Source: Alishewanella tabrizica
Lineage (GTDB): Bacteria; Pseudomonadota; Gammaproteobacteria; Enterobacterales; Alteromonadaceae
Direction of reading: 5' to 3'
DNA: 64,000 nt
NCBI RefSeq assembly: GCF_014652375.1
Contig: NZ_BMYR01000010.1
Span: forward strand, 1-64,000
In this document: one piece after another, positions 28,471 through 37,891 of the stretch
Position numbering within the stretch: position 1 is the stretch's first letter
Layout: every line of letters starts with the position of its first letter
Notes under the pieces: generated by a model
The model's database searches: none
What the model was told of the DNA's origin: nothing
What the model saw: only the letters and a program-made list of their open reading frames with translations
Made by a program: the position numbers and the translations under genes

Positions 28471-30177
28471 ATGTCAACTTTTTCTCGTCGAGATTTTATA
28501 AAATATTCTGCTTCGTTGCTTGCGGTTGCCAGTGTTTCTACTTTGGTTACTGGTTGCGCTGCGTCATTTTCTCAAGCGCAATTAAGCCATGTTACTTTTG
28601 ACGTCGGTGTTGCCAGTGGTGATGCCACACAAGATGCTGTTATTCTTTGGACGCGAGCAATACCACAGCGTGATGATGTTAGCACTGTTACCGTGGGATG
28701 GCAGCTCGCACGCGATGCTGCATTTAATAATGTGGTACGAAGTGGATACGTTAGTACCTCGGCAGACAAAGATTTTACGCTAAAAATTGATGTGCAACAG
28801 CTTGAAGCTGGTCAACGTTATTATTATCGTTTTATTGCCGCCAATAATACCACTGTTGTTGGGCAAACCCGCACGTTGGCGGCATCAGGCTTAGCACCTT
28901 TAACTTTGGCAGTGTTTTCTTGTTCAAATTATCCCGCTGGGCATTTTAATGTTTACCGCGAAGCGGCAAAGCAATCGCATATTGATGCGGTGATCCACTT
29001 AGGCGATTACCTATATGAATATGCCGCTGACGGTTATGCCAGCGAAAATGCTGTGCAGCTTGGTCGTACGCTTGCTGCAGATAATGCCCATGAAATACTG
29101 AGCCTAACCGATTATCGTAAACGTTATGCGTTATACCGTAGTGATCGTGCTTTGCAGCAGTTGCATGCGGCAGTGCCTTGGTATCTGGTATGGGATGATC
29201 ATGAAATTACCAATGATACTTGGCATAGCGGCGCAGAAAACCACCAAATTGCAACCGAAGGTGATTTTTTTGCGCGGCGTGCTGCTGCGGTACAAGCCTA
29301 TTATGAGTGGTTACCAATACGGCCACCGATGGGGGATAGTAGTATTCAAATTTACCGAAGCTTCCATTTTGGTGAGCTGATGAGCTTACATTTACTCGAT
29401 ACGCGGCTTATTGCTCGCGATCAGCAGTTAGAATACAAAAACTATTTTGATGCTAAAACGGGCGAGTTTGCCGCACAGCAGTTCCAGACAGATCTTTTAG
29501 CAGAACGCCAGTTATTGGGTAAAACACAACTCGATTGGTTAACCAGCCAATTACGTCAGTCTGAGGCCAAATGGCAGGTATTGGGTCAGCAAGTATTAAT
29601 GGCTAAAATGCTGGTTCCGGCCGAGTTATTGCGCGAACGTGATCTTACGGCAATCCCGACGAAATTAACGGCACTCGCACACGCCAAACAGCGGATCATG
29701 CAAGCTCAGCAACAAGGCGTTACCCCAGACACCCAAGATGTGGCGCGTTTGGCGCAGAAAATGCCCTATAATCTCGATGCGTGGGACGGCTATCCAAGGC
29801 AACGCGAGCAGCTTTATGCTGCCGCGAAAGCTTTAAATAAACCTTTAGTTGTACTGGCAGGCGATACGCATAACGCTTGGCACAGTGTGTTAACGGATCA
29901 GCAGGGCAGTATTGTGGGGGTGGAGTTTGCTACGCCCAGTGTCAGTTCGCCAGGTATGGAAAAATATTTAAAATTAGCACCAGAGCAAGCTCCAGCCGTT
30001 GCCGCGGTGTTTAGCATGCTGATTGATGATTTACAGTGGTGTAATTTACATCAGCGTGGTTTTATGCAGCTGCGGATAAGTGCTGATAATATTCAGTGCG
30101 AATGGCAATTTATTGATACCATTTTAACTGAAAATTATCAGCAAGTTGGGCAACATCAGGCGCAGTTTTCTGCCTAA
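28471..30177 (+). CDS. PhoD-family alkaline phosphatase/phosphodiesterase, Tat-exported
   Basis: A 568-residue product. The N-terminus carries a twin-arginine signal (SRRDFIK, residues 5-11) followed by a hydrophobic stretch and LVTGC, a plausible lipobox (Cys29), so it may be a Tat-exported lipoprotein. The PhoD core is clear: FSCSNYPAGHFN, IHLGDYLYEY, WDDHEITND, LDTR and LAGDTHNAWH supply the metal and phosphate ligands. PhoD enzymes release phosphate from mono- and diesters and phospholipid-like compounds outside the cytoplasm, usually with Ca2+/Fe3+. The open frame extends 16 codons upstream, but the ATG at 28471 has GGAG ahead of it. It is convergent with the following esterase. Confidence 0.92.
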   Translation: MSTFSRRDFIKYSASLLAVASVSTLVTGCAASFSQAQLSHVTFDVGVASGDATQDAVILWTRAIPQRDDVSTVTVGWQLARDAAFNNVVRSGYVSTSADKDFTLKIDVQQLEAGQRYYYRFIAANNTTVVGQTRTLAASGLAPLTLAVFSCSNYPAGHFNVYREAAKQSHIDAVIHLGDYLYEYAADGYASENAVQLGRTLAADNAHEILSLTDYRKRYALYRSDRALQQLHAAVPWYLVWDDHEITNDTWHSGAENHQIATEGDFFARRAAAVQAYYEWLPIRPPMGDSSIQIYRSFHFGELMSLHLLDTRLIARDQQLEYKNYFDAKTGEFAAQQFQTDLLAERQLLGKTQLDWLTSQLRQSEAKWQVLGQQVLMAKMLVPAELLRERDLTAIPTKLTALAHAKQRIMQAQQQGVTPDTQDVARLAQKMPYNLDAWDGYPRQREQLYAAAKALNKPLVVLAGDTHNAWHSVLTDQQGSIVGVEFATPSVSSPGMEKYLKLAPEQAPAVAAVFSMLIDDLQWCNLHQRGFMQLRISADNIQCEWQFIDTILTENYQQVGQHQAQFSA

Positions 30178-30192
30178 GGGTTTTACTTAGGC
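30172..30192. terminator. Hairpin shared by two convergent stop codons
   Basis: GCCTAAG (30172-30178) and CTTAGGC (30186-30192) form a perfect seven-base-pair stem around a seven-base loop. The PhoD stop and the stop of the convergent esterase both lie within it. There is no separate terminator in the five bases between the genes. Confidence 0.55.
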
Positions 30193-31505
30193 GCGGTTTG
30201 CTGATACTGCCAAGAGAGGCCCGTGTCATAGCGGGCTGGAAACCCTAACCAGCCGCTTTGCCCTTCAGCGCTTGGCGTAGCCGTTACCGGTGTTGGGCTT
30301 AGCTGCAAATATCGACAGGACTCTGATAACGCTTTAACATGGCAATCAAGCATGGCTAAAGCAAAATGCTGATTGATGTAATTGATGGCGTGTGTAGACC
30401 ATGCGGGCTCGTGATAGTGTGCAAAATCCTGCTGATTGTTACGTGCAACAGCAGGTGCTGGGTGAGGTGCAATATTATGCCTAGCATTATGGTAGGTGAG
30501 CAGGTATTTTGTTGGGCTACCGGTTTGTTCGTATAGCCATTGCATACCCGCGTAGTCAGACACATCATCTTGATCACCTGCAAAAAATAGCAGAGGTACT
30601 TTAATACCTTGTAAGGCTTCTGGCGCAAATAAACGATGTTGCCCTCCCCAAGGTGCAATAGCTATAGCGGCTTTCCAAGCACTGTCAACAATAGGTTCTT
30701 GGTATTGTCCACCCGCGCAGCTATTCAGCAAAGCCTGTAATGACTGGTTTGCTTGAGGATCTTTACTGCCTGTAAAAGCGGCAATGCGCTGCTCGGTAAA
30801 ATTAAAACAGCCTCCCACAGTATTGATAGCACCATAGCCTCCCATCGAATAGCCAATTACAGCGGCGTGAGTGGTGTCTACCATGCCATCCAACAGATCT
30901 GGATTAGCTCGCCAATGGGATAAGACAAATTGTTGATCGCGCGAACGATGGTACAAGGTATTTAAAAAGCCACGGTATGGGGCATTTTTCGCATCGATCT
31001 CGCGATTAGTTGAGTGTGGATGATCAATTGATACCACAACATAACCGTGTGATGCTAAATGTTCACCCAAGTAATACATTAACGTACGATACCCCGTATA
31101 GCCGTGTGACAAGACCACGAGCGGATAGCGCTGACTCAGGTCGGGCTTAGCATCACGATAGGCGCTTCCCTGAACACTAAACGCTTGATGGCTTTTTGTC
31201 ACATTTTCATAGATGGCCATGTTCACGCTGGACACTTGCGTAATTCCAGAAGGCATAGCTGCTTGGATGTGTGCTGGATACCAAACTTCTAATACTAATG
31301 GCCGATCTTCAATGTGCTGTGTCAACGGCTCAAGTTGATCCGTATGAACAATACTAAGGGTGCGCACGCCTACAGAATAAGGGCCTGCGATGGACAAACT
31401 GGGCAGGGTAGTTGGGGGTTGGGGCAAGTACAGGGTATCTGCAGCGGTAACTGCATGAGTCAATAACCCTAAACTTAGTAGACAAGAGCAGAATGATAAT
31501 TGCAT
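30183..31505 (-). CDS. Secreted alpha/beta-hydrolase, platelet-activating-factor acetylhydrolase/dienelactone hydrolase-like
   Basis: A 440-residue precursor with a signal peptide of about 21 residues (ending TAADT). The alpha/beta-hydrolase core has an oxyanion HGYTG (134-138), the strand VVSIDHPHS, the nucleophile elbow GYSMGG with Ser220, and a late acid/His pair (FFAGDQDDVSDY and the NARHN region). This arrangement is that of PAF-acetylhydrolase-type esterases, which cleave short acyl chains from phospholipids; the actual substrate is unknown. It sits between a PhoD phosphatase and TonB receptors, consistent with periplasmic or extracellular breakdown of phospho-compounds. Confidence 0.8.
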   Translation of the reverse strand: MQLSFCSCLLSLGLLTHAVTAADTLYLPQPPTTLPSLSIAGPYSVGVRTLSIVHTDQLEPLTQHIEDRPLVLEVWYPAHIQAAMPSGITQVSSVNMAIYENVTKSHQAFSVQGSAYRDAKPDLSQRYPLVVLSHGYTGYRTLMYYLGEHLASHGYVVVSIDHPHSTNREIDAKNAPYRGFLNTLYHRSRDQQFVLSHWRANPDLLDGMVDTTHAAVIGYSMGGYGAINTVGGCFNFTEQRIAAFTGSKDPQANQSLQALLNSCAGGQYQEPIVDSAWKAAIAIAPWGGQHRLFAPEALQGIKVPLLFFAGDQDDVSDYAGMQWLYEQTGSPTKYLLTYHNARHNIAPHPAPAVARNNQQDFAHYHEPAWSTHAINYINQHFALAMLDCHVKALSESCRYLQLSPTPVTATPSAEGQSGWLGFPARYDTGLSWQYQQTAPK

Positions 31506-31537
31506 AGTTTACCTTTGACAAAATACAGCGGAGGATA

Positions 31538-31570
31538 ATTTCCGCGCGGCTACAGAGCGCGCGCGGAAAT
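31538..31570 (-). terminator. GC-rich hairpin after the first TonB receptor
   Basis: ATTTCCGCGCG and CGCGCGGAAAT form a perfect 11-base-pair stem around an 11-base loop, five bases past the receptor stop codon. No U-tract follows on the minus strand, so termination strength is uncertain. Confidence 0.5.
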
Positions 31571-31575
31571 GGCCA

Positions 31576-33900
31576 TTACATAAAGGTTTTACTGAACTCA
31601 AGGCCGATAAAACGTGGCGCGCCAGCGATAAAACTTGGGAAGCCAAAGCTGCCCCCAGTATTACCTGCATCCACTAAGTAGGCTTTATCAAACAGGTTAC
31701 TAGCAGATAGCGTAACCGACCAATTTTGCTGTGTGTTTTCAAAACCTATACGCAAGCTGGTTAATTGCACAGCAGCCTGACTTACATCAAATCCGGCAAC
31801 GGGTGCGTTGGCTTCTTCAAAAAAGATATCGCTTCTAAAGGTGTACATTAACGAGCTGTTTACTCGATAAGTACTATTGAGATCCTGCGCATACATGAGT
31901 CCCGTGCCAAGGGTATATTCTGGCTGCAAGCGGAAACGATTTCCGGCGAGGTTACCATTGCTGCTGTTATCATCAATTTTTGCATCAATCCACGCCAGGT
32001 TGTTAAACCATTCTAGTGACGCATTCAGCGTGAGTTTTATTTCTGCCTCAACCCCGATATTTTTTGCATTACCGGCATTGGCGACAAAAAAGTTACCAGC
32101 GTCATCCTGTAAAGTGACTTGGAAATTTTGATAATCTTGATAAAAACTCGATATGGCGTAGCGTAAGCGGTTGTTTTCAGTTTGCCCTTTAAATCCTGCT
32201 TCATAATTCCACACGGTTTCAGCAGGGATTTCGGTGATCCGAGGGATAACACCTGTGCTGCTATTGGCTGAGGCGACATCGACGACTTCTGAACGTCGTC
32301 CCTTCGAAACAGTAGCATACATATTTAGATTATCATTGATGCGATACAGCGCGTTAAAGCGTGGTAACCAGCTGTCAAATCGACCATCAGCACTAAAAAT
32401 TCGTCCTGAGGTTGATGCAACGGGCAAGAGAGGTACAGGGGCTAACACAGCGTTAGCAAAATTTGAGGCATAACGGCTGGTTTTTTCCTCATTAACATAA
32501 CGTAAGCCTGCCGTAAGCTCTAGTTTATCTGTAAAGGCATAACTGACATCGGCAAAAACCGAGACTGCTTGATTTTCACCATAATTCTGGAATACGCCTG
32601 AATAGGGTAGTGTCTGAAAGCGACCTTGCGTTAACACCGGTGTTAAAATATTCACCGTGCCGTTTGCATTGATACAAGGTACGTTTAATGCGGCTAATTG
32701 CCCAACGCAATTAAGATATATCGATTCTTCAGTACTAAAAGGCACACGTTGCGAGCCTTCTTCATCAAAATAACTTACCCCAAAAAAGCTGTTTACTTTA
32801 TCACCATTAAAGTTTAAACGTATTTCTTGGCTAATTTGCTCGCCACTGGCCTCTTCAGCAAATTCTAAGAACCACGCTTGAGTGCCATCGGCATCAAACA
32901 CCTCTAGCGAATCAAACTGTCGTTTGGCTGTTATACTCGTCAATTGCCATTGCTCGGAGAGGTCCCAGTTAATCGTTAGATTGACATCTTTTACCGTACG
33001 ATCGATGCCAAGATCCGCTTTTCCGAAAACCTCTGCCGCAAGCGGGCTACCACTGGCTTCCACAAAGCTGAAGGGACTAGTATCGCCGCCAGTTGGGGCA
33101 AAGCGTAGGCTTTTAAAGGACGTACCGGTGTCGTTATTTTTTTCATAGTTATAAATAACATCGATCGTCACATCATCATTAGGTGTAAAACGGACAGAAG
33201 GACGAACACCCACACGTTCAATACCATTAAGATCCGGTTGATTAGCCGCAATATTTTTAATATAGCCATCGCGCTCGCGATAGGTAAATGCTAAACGACC
33301 TTGTATGTGTTGTTGCCCGCCAGTAACAAAGCCTTGTAGGTTTCTGGCTGCATAATTACCAACACCCGCGGTAATGCCAGCCTCAAATTCTTCTTGCGGC
33401 TTACGGGTAGAGACACTAAGTGCACCCACCGATGCGGCGGTGCCAAATAGCGTTGCTTGCGGGCCTTTTACAACTTCTACTCGTTCAATATCAAAGAGTT
33501 CAAAATACGATCCGCGTGAGCGAGAGATATCAGTTCCGTTGTAATATACCGAGACACGAGGCGCGGCTTGAGCCGAACCGCTATCAGAGGTTATACCGCG
33601 AATGACAAAACCCGGATTATTTGGGCTTTGTTCTTGAATAATTAATCCTGGGGTAATTTCCGACAGTACGTCTAAATCTTGAATACCCAGTTGCTCCAGC
33701 ATTTCACCGGTAAAGGCGCTGACCGTTACAGGGACATCTTTAATCGCTTGTACACGTTTTTGCGTGGTGACGGTTAGCCGTTCAATATCGGCTTCTGCCG
33801 AAACGTCAACGGTATTGGCAAAAGCGTTATTTGCTAAGCAAGCCAAAATGAGTGCACTTAGGGTATTTCTTTTAAAGGTATTTTGAGTGTTGTATGTCAT
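31576..33900 (-). CDS. TonB-dependent outer-membrane receptor (1)
   Basis: A 774-residue precursor with a signal peptide of about 29 residues (ending NAFAN), a TonB-box-like stretch IERLTVTTQK, the plug domain (VPVTVSAFTGEMLEQLG, RGITS, VEVVKGPQATLFGTAASVGAL) and a C-terminal 22-strand barrel ending in Phe-Met. The ATG at 33900 has AGGA nine bases upstream; a start 14 codons earlier is not supported. Such receptors import large or scarce ligands using TonB energy. The ligand cannot be read from sequence; neighbours suggest a phosphate-containing substrate. A candidate Pho box lies upstream. Confidence 0.9.
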   Translation of the reverse strand: MTYNTQNTFKRNTLSALILACLANNAFANTVDVSAEADIERLTVTTQKRVQAIKDVPVTVSAFTGEMLEQLGIQDLDVLSEITPGLIIQEQSPNNPGFVIRGITSDSGSAQAAPRVSVYYNGTDISRSRGSYFELFDIERVEVVKGPQATLFGTAASVGALSVSTRKPQEEFEAGITAGVGNYAARNLQGFVTGGQQHIQGRLAFTYRERDGYIKNIAANQPDLNGIERVGVRPSVRFTPNDDVTIDVIYNYEKNNDTGTSFKSLRFAPTGGDTSPFSFVEASGSPLAAEVFGKADLGIDRTVKDVNLTINWDLSEQWQLTSITAKRQFDSLEVFDADGTQAWFLEFAEEASGEQISQEIRLNFNGDKVNSFFGVSYFDEEGSQRVPFSTEESIYLNCVGQLAALNVPCINANGTVNILTPVLTQGRFQTLPYSGVFQNYGENQAVSVFADVSYAFTDKLELTAGLRYVNEEKTSRYASNFANAVLAPVPLLPVASTSGRIFSADGRFDSWLPRFNALYRINDNLNMYATVSKGRRSEVVDVASANSSTGVIPRITEIPAETVWNYEAGFKGQTENNRLRYAISSFYQDYQNFQVTLQDDAGNFFVANAGNAKNIGVEAEIKLTLNASLEWFNNLAWIDAKIDDNSSNGNLAGNRFRLQPEYTLGTGLMYAQDLNSTYRVNSSLMYTFRSDIFFEEANAPVAGFDVSQAAVQLTSLRIGFENTQQNWSVTLSASNLFDKAYLVDAGNTGGSFGFPSFIAGAPRFIGLEFSKTFM

Positions 33901-33947
33901 TTTTTTTATTCCTGCATCAAAGTGATGCGATAAAGTAAACACTCTAA

Positions 33948-33965
33948 ATTACAGTAAATAGACAA
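33948..33965 (-). promoter_or_regulatory. Candidate Pho box upstream of TonB receptor 1
   Basis: On the minus strand: TTGTCTA-TTTA-CTGTAAT. The second half matches the PhoB half-site CTGTCAT at six of seven bases, the first at four of seven, with the correct 11-base period and an A/T spacer. It lies about 50 bases upstream of the ATG at 33900. Suggestive only. Confidence 0.35.
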
Positions 33966-34017
33966 ATTGCTTACCATTTGCTGACGTTTTTGTTGCGGGA
34001 TTATTTCAGTTAAAAAA

Positions 34018-34040
34018 TAAAGGCCTGAGAACAGGCCTTT
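34018..34040 (-). terminator. Rho-independent terminator after TonB receptor 2
   Basis: AAAGGCCTG and CAGGCCTTT form a nine-base-pair stem around AGAA; TTTATTTTTT follows on the minus strand. It lies 27 bases past the stop of the receptor that ends at 34067 and separates the two receptor genes. Confidence 0.8.
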
Positions 34041-34066
34041 GCTGCAGAAATGGTTTTTAGATCACA

Positions 34067-36403
34067 TTAGAAATTTAAACTGATAGTAAAGCTCGCAGTG
34101 CGGCCTGCGCCAATCAGGTAAGCGCCTTCGCTGCCGCCAGTGATATAGTTTTTGTCAGTCAAGTTATTGATAACAAAAGCTAAGTCGACACCACTGAAGA
34201 GACTACTGTTATCAAGTGCTTTCTCATAGCCTAGGTAGGCATTGAGTAAGGTGTGTGTTGGGATCTCATCACGATTCCATACTTCAGCGCCTTGACTGTT
34301 ATAGCTGTGTTTTGCAGCACCAAAATAACTTGCCACATATTTGCTAGATAAACCTGCGCGATAGTTACCATCATGGTAGTTGAGAGCCAGAGACAACATT
34401 TTCTCTGGAATACCGGCCAGTTTATCGCCTTCACGGTAATCTTTTACTAGAGCAGGTTGACCTGTTGGCGTAGTTTTACTAGCGAACACATCTTCTGAGT
34501 ACTCGGCGCTGTTGTAGGTAATGGCGCTAGTCAAGCTCAGGTTCTGATGTAAACGCCAGTCAACACTGGTTTCAAAACCGCGGGCAGTTACACCACCCAC
34601 GTTATCGAAATTACCGTCACCGGCCGCTAAATAATTCGGTGTACCATCGGCAGAGGTGGCATAACGTAACAACACCACGCGATCATTAAACTTCACGTTA
34701 TATATAGCGCTGGAGAAGCTAACATTCTCACCAAAATAACGAATACCCAAGTCCATATTGGTGGCTGTTTCTGGGCTAAGATTGGCCAGATCCGCCGTCT
34801 TCTTATTCTCTAAAATACTGTCTGATATCGATTTAAAGTTTTTAGCGTAGCCAGCAAACACCTCAACTTTATCGTTTAATCGATACACTACACCCGCGCT
34901 GGGTAACCAGTCTGAATCACTATCAATACTGTCTTTGCCTTTACCATTAAGGTCGTCCGTCCGCGTGAGTTCAACCAAGTATTTTTGCACGCCCAGAGTT
35001 AATTGCAAATCGCCTAAAGTGATTTGATCTTGTAGGTAGAATTTAGTGACGTCATGTTGATAATCGTCATCAAACTGTACCCAATAAGGTTGGTCATTAA
35101 ACTCATACGAAACCCGTGGATCAATCACATCATGCCAATCACGCGTTTGGTTACGTTCTTGCGATTCTAACCAAACACCGGTACGTAAACGGTGATTACC
35201 TAGCTCCCAGCTTAAGTTTGCGGTGGTACCTAAACGGGTTTTTTCATAGTGGGTGTGGCGATATGAAGACACACGTTTAGCGCCAGCTTGGCTGTTATTG
35301 CCATCTAGAATAGGTAAGCCGGCTGCATTAACGTGGGTATAATTTACCCGTCTTGTGCCGTTGCCACGGTTGATGCGATCACCATTGGCATTAGTGGCAT
35401 AAACTTGGAAGGGCGGTAACCAGTCACCACGTCCATTTTGTAAATGCAAATACGGCGTGACATCGAGTTCTAGGTTGTCAGATAAATACCATTCCATTTT
35501 TACATATGCTAGGGTATTTTCACGCAGGGTTGACCAGGCTTCGGCAAAATTTTGATCAATATCCGGGTTGCCGGTCCAGTTAGTGGTTAAACCATCCCAA
35601 CGGGGTGTCCGATTGAAATGCGCTAAAGAAATGGGTTGATAGTTATCTTCATGCGCATCGTTATAAGACACGCGCGCTGTCACGCGCCCTTTATCCAGCT
35701 CGGTGACACTTTTAAATTCAACATGTAAACGATCGGTATTACCATTGCTACCTGAACCCATCCAACGGTTATTAAAACTATCCGATAAACTGAAGTAAGC
35801 CGTGGTATTACCAAAAACTTCACCGCTATCATAACGGGCATAATAACGGCGGGCATTGTGGCTACCACTGGTATACGCAAAGCGTGCACCGGCTTCCATC
35901 TCTGGGTTAGCGGAGACAAAGTTTATGGTACCCCCCAGTGCGTCTAACGAGGCTGAGGCGATATCGGCGCTACCTTGACCCACTTCTACCAAACGGGTGT
36001 TTTCAACATCTAAATAACGGTTGGCTTTACTGCCACCCGCATAAGCTGAACCGCCATTAGGGACGCCATCAATCGTAATCCCCAGTTGTTGATCAGCACG
36101 GTCTATCACAAAGCCGCGCATGCTGATGGTGGTGGTGTAATCGTCACCACCAAAGGCATCGCCTTGGCCAACATTAATGCCAGGCAGGTTATCGATAAGA
36201 TCCATCACGTTGCCAATAGGCGCTTTGGCAAGTTTCATACTTTCGTCAGTAGTGTTGTTGGCATAGCTAACACGTTTACCCAGTACCGAAATCACTTCGA
36301 CTTCTTTTTCAGCGGCCTCATTGGCCAGCAATTCAGCGTGCGCCGGTAAACTGATGGCGCTTAGTACGGCTAAGGTAAGTAAGTTGGCTTTAAAAGTGTG
36401 CAC
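34067..36403 (-). CDS. TonB-dependent outer-membrane receptor (2)
   Basis: A precursor of about 778 residues with a signal peptide ending PAHAE, a TonB-box-like EVISVLGKRV, a complete plug domain (VMDLIDNLPGINVG, SMRGFVIDR, ITIDGVPNGG, RLVEVGQGSADIASASLDALGGTINF) and a barrel ending FTISLNF with terminal Phe. I prefer the GTG at 36403, which has GGAG seven bases upstream, over the GTG four codons earlier. The ligand is unknown. The gene following on the upstream side encodes a secreted glycerophosphodiesterase, so a glycerophospho-compound is a reasonable guess (inference). Confidence 0.9.
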   Translation of the reverse strand: MHTFKANLLTLAVLSAISLPAHAELLANEAAEKEVEVISVLGKRVSYANNTTDESMKLAKAPIGNVMDLIDNLPGINVGQGDAFGGDDYTTTISMRGFVIDRADQQLGITIDGVPNGGSAYAGGSKANRYLDVENTRLVEVGQGSADIASASLDALGGTINFVSANPEMEAGARFAYTSGSHNARRYYARYDSGEVFGNTTAYFSLSDSFNNRWMGSGSNGNTDRLHVEFKSVTELDKGRVTARVSYNDAHEDNYQPISLAHFNRTPRWDGLTTNWTGNPDIDQNFAEAWSTLRENTLAYVKMEWYLSDNLELDVTPYLHLQNGRGDWLPPFQVYATNANGDRINRGNGTRRVNYTHVNAAGLPILDGNNSQAGAKRVSSYRHTHYEKTRLGTTANLSWELGNHRLRTGVWLESQERNQTRDWHDVIDPRVSYEFNDQPYWVQFDDDYQHDVTKFYLQDQITLGDLQLTLGVQKYLVELTRTDDLNGKGKDSIDSDSDWLPSAGVVYRLNDKVEVFAGYAKNFKSISDSILENKKTADLANLSPETATNMDLGIRYFGENVSFSSAIYNVKFNDRVVLLRYATSADGTPNYLAAGDGNFDNVGGVTARGFETSVDWRLHQNLSLTSAITYNSAEYSEDVFASKTTPTGQPALVKDYREGDKLAGIPEKMLSLALNYHDGNYRAGLSSKYVASYFGAAKHSYNSQGAEVWNRDEIPTHTLLNAYLGYEKALDNSSLFSGVDLAFVINNLTDKNYITGGSEGAYLIGAGRTASFTISLNF

Positions 36404-36546
36404 AGAATTCTCCACTAGCGATTGTGTTTTTAGTTTTAATCATGCTGATTGAGCCAGCATGCAGCGGCGCTAGTGTGTAATATATATATTGCTAAATTAT
36501 TTCATTTGTATTTATTTTTGATTAAAAATTAACATAAATTGCTACA

Positions 36547-37725
36547 TTATAACATGCAGTTGGCATAAAAAGTGGTGGTTGCTGGCCAATCTGAAAACAC
36601 ACCGATCACGCCAACTTGTTTCGCTAATACATCCAGTAATTGCAGCGTCACGCTATTATCGCTGGTGACGTCGGCTATCGATTGATAATACCAACCGCCG
36701 CCATTGGCTAAAGGACCAGAACGCTCTAACGACCAGGTGATCAGCTGTAAACCGGCTGCCTTTGCAGCTTTAGCATAGGGCGAGGGCACAATTTGGCCAT
36801 TTTCTAGCGTAACCAATACCCAAAGTGGTGGCGCGATAATATTCACCCCTTCGGCTTTTAGCTCGGCAAAACTGGGGGTGAGTAACTGCGGGTTATTAGC
36901 ATCATAAGCGGCATCTTCAACACGGGCATCAAGGAATACGGCTTGCTTGGCAAATTCAGGTTCGTGTTTGAGCCAATAGCGAATATCTGCGAGGTGAAAG
37001 GATTGTGGCCAGACGTGATCTGGCGTGACGCCAGCGGCTTTGTATTCATTAATCAGCTGCTGCGCATAATGTTCCTGCGTATAACTGCCTTGGTAAGGCA
37101 TGCTGACTTCTGGCGCTTTAAGCTCGGGGGTCATCATCACGCCATGCGCTTGAAACAGCGCAACACTCTCTTGGTGCGTTAAGGGCGCAGCACATTGGGC
37201 ATATAAGGTGGTACGCCAATCTGGACTGCCGTTGACATAATCTGCAACAGTGATCGCAGCAGGATTAACACCATCCATTTTCGCACAGAGGCTTTTGTAT
37301 TCAGCAACGGTAATATCTGAGGCGCAACAGCTGGCGCTGGCGGGGTGTTCACTACTCGCTGGGCTAAAAGGGGTGGTACATTTAGCGGCCAGTTCGGGTC
37401 TTAGCAAAATATCGGTAGTTTGGTGTAAATCACATTGGGCATGCCGACAGACTAGTTGTTTGTCCGCAGTGAAGGTAACATCACATTCTAAGATACCGGC
37501 GCCCATCCGGATAGCGGCTAAATATGACGCTTTACTGTGTTCAGGAAACTGCAAAGGCGCACCACGATGGCCAATAGAAAAGGGATGGCGTGTTGCAGGC
37601 TGTGTTAAGCATTGGCTAAGACGTGTTTTTAACGTGCCAGTGGGGAGTAAATCGGTTAAGTAGCCTGGTCTTGGGCCTAAATCTGCGAGAGGTAAGCTGC
37701 TTAAAAGTAATGCGAATAGCATCAT
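36547..37725 (-). CDS. Secreted glycerophosphodiester phosphodiesterase
   Basis: A 392-residue protein with an N-terminal hydrophobic signal. The GDPD catalytic set is present: His53-Arg54 in [14 protein letters not shown], Glu80 and Asp82 in ILECDVTFT, and His95 in LVCRHAQ, giving general acid/base and metal ligands. It hydrolyses deacylated phospholipids to glycerol-3-phosphate and an alcohol, in the periplasm or outside. Several additional cysteines (around residues 95-130) suggest disulfides, in line with export. Probably cooperates with the neighbouring TonB receptor and PhoD, though promoters appear separate. Confidence 0.9.
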   Translation of the reverse strand: MMLFALLLSSLPLADLGPRPGYLTDLLPTGTLKTRLSQCLTQPATRHPFSIGHRGAPLQFPEHSKASYLAAIRMGAGILECDVTFTADKQLVCRHAQCDLHQTTDILLRPELAAKCTTPFSPASSEHPASASCCASDITVAEYKSLCAKMDGVNPAAITVADYVNGSPDWRTTLYAQCAAPLTHQESVALFQAHGVMMTPELKAPEVSMPYQGSYTQEHYAQQLINEYKAAGVTPDHVWPQSFHLADIRYWLKHEPEFAKQAVFLDARVEDAAYDANNPQLLTPSFAELKAEGVNIIAPPLWVLVTLENGQIVPSPYAKAAKAAGLQLITWSLERSGPLANGGGWYYQSIADVTSDNSVTLQLLDVLAKQVGVIGVFSDWPATTTFYANCML

Positions 37726-37755
37726 AGTGTCATCACCTATAAAATCCTACAAGCA

Positions 37756-37791
37756 CTTATAAAATCGTGTAGTTAACAAAAATTTTATAAG
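37756..37791. repeat. Inverted repeat upstream of the GDPD gene
   Basis: CTTATAAAAT (37756-37765) faces ATTTTATAAG (37782-37791) with a 16-base spacer, 30 bases upstream of the GDPD start. It could be an operator or coincide with promoter elements. Confidence 0.4.
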
Positions 37792-37843
37792 CACCTCTAA
37801 AAAATCATAGGTTAAGTTACCCCGATGACAGTTTGATGAATTC

Positions 37844-37873
37844 GCGCTGCGAAATAGACTATTAGCGCAGCGC
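37844..37873 (-). terminator. Hairpin after rnb
   Basis: GCGCTGCG and CGCAGCGC form an eight-base-pair GC-rich stem around a 14-base loop, 19 bases past the rnb stop. No U-tract follows on the minus strand, so it is a weak terminator candidate. Confidence 0.4.
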
Positions 37874-37891
37874 AACGCAATCTAGTGTTAA

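Noticed and set aside
33901-34017. Fur box upstream of TonB receptor 1
   Set aside because: No GATAATGATAATCATTATC-like 19-mer; AT-richness alone is not evidence. The same holds for the region upstream of receptor 2.
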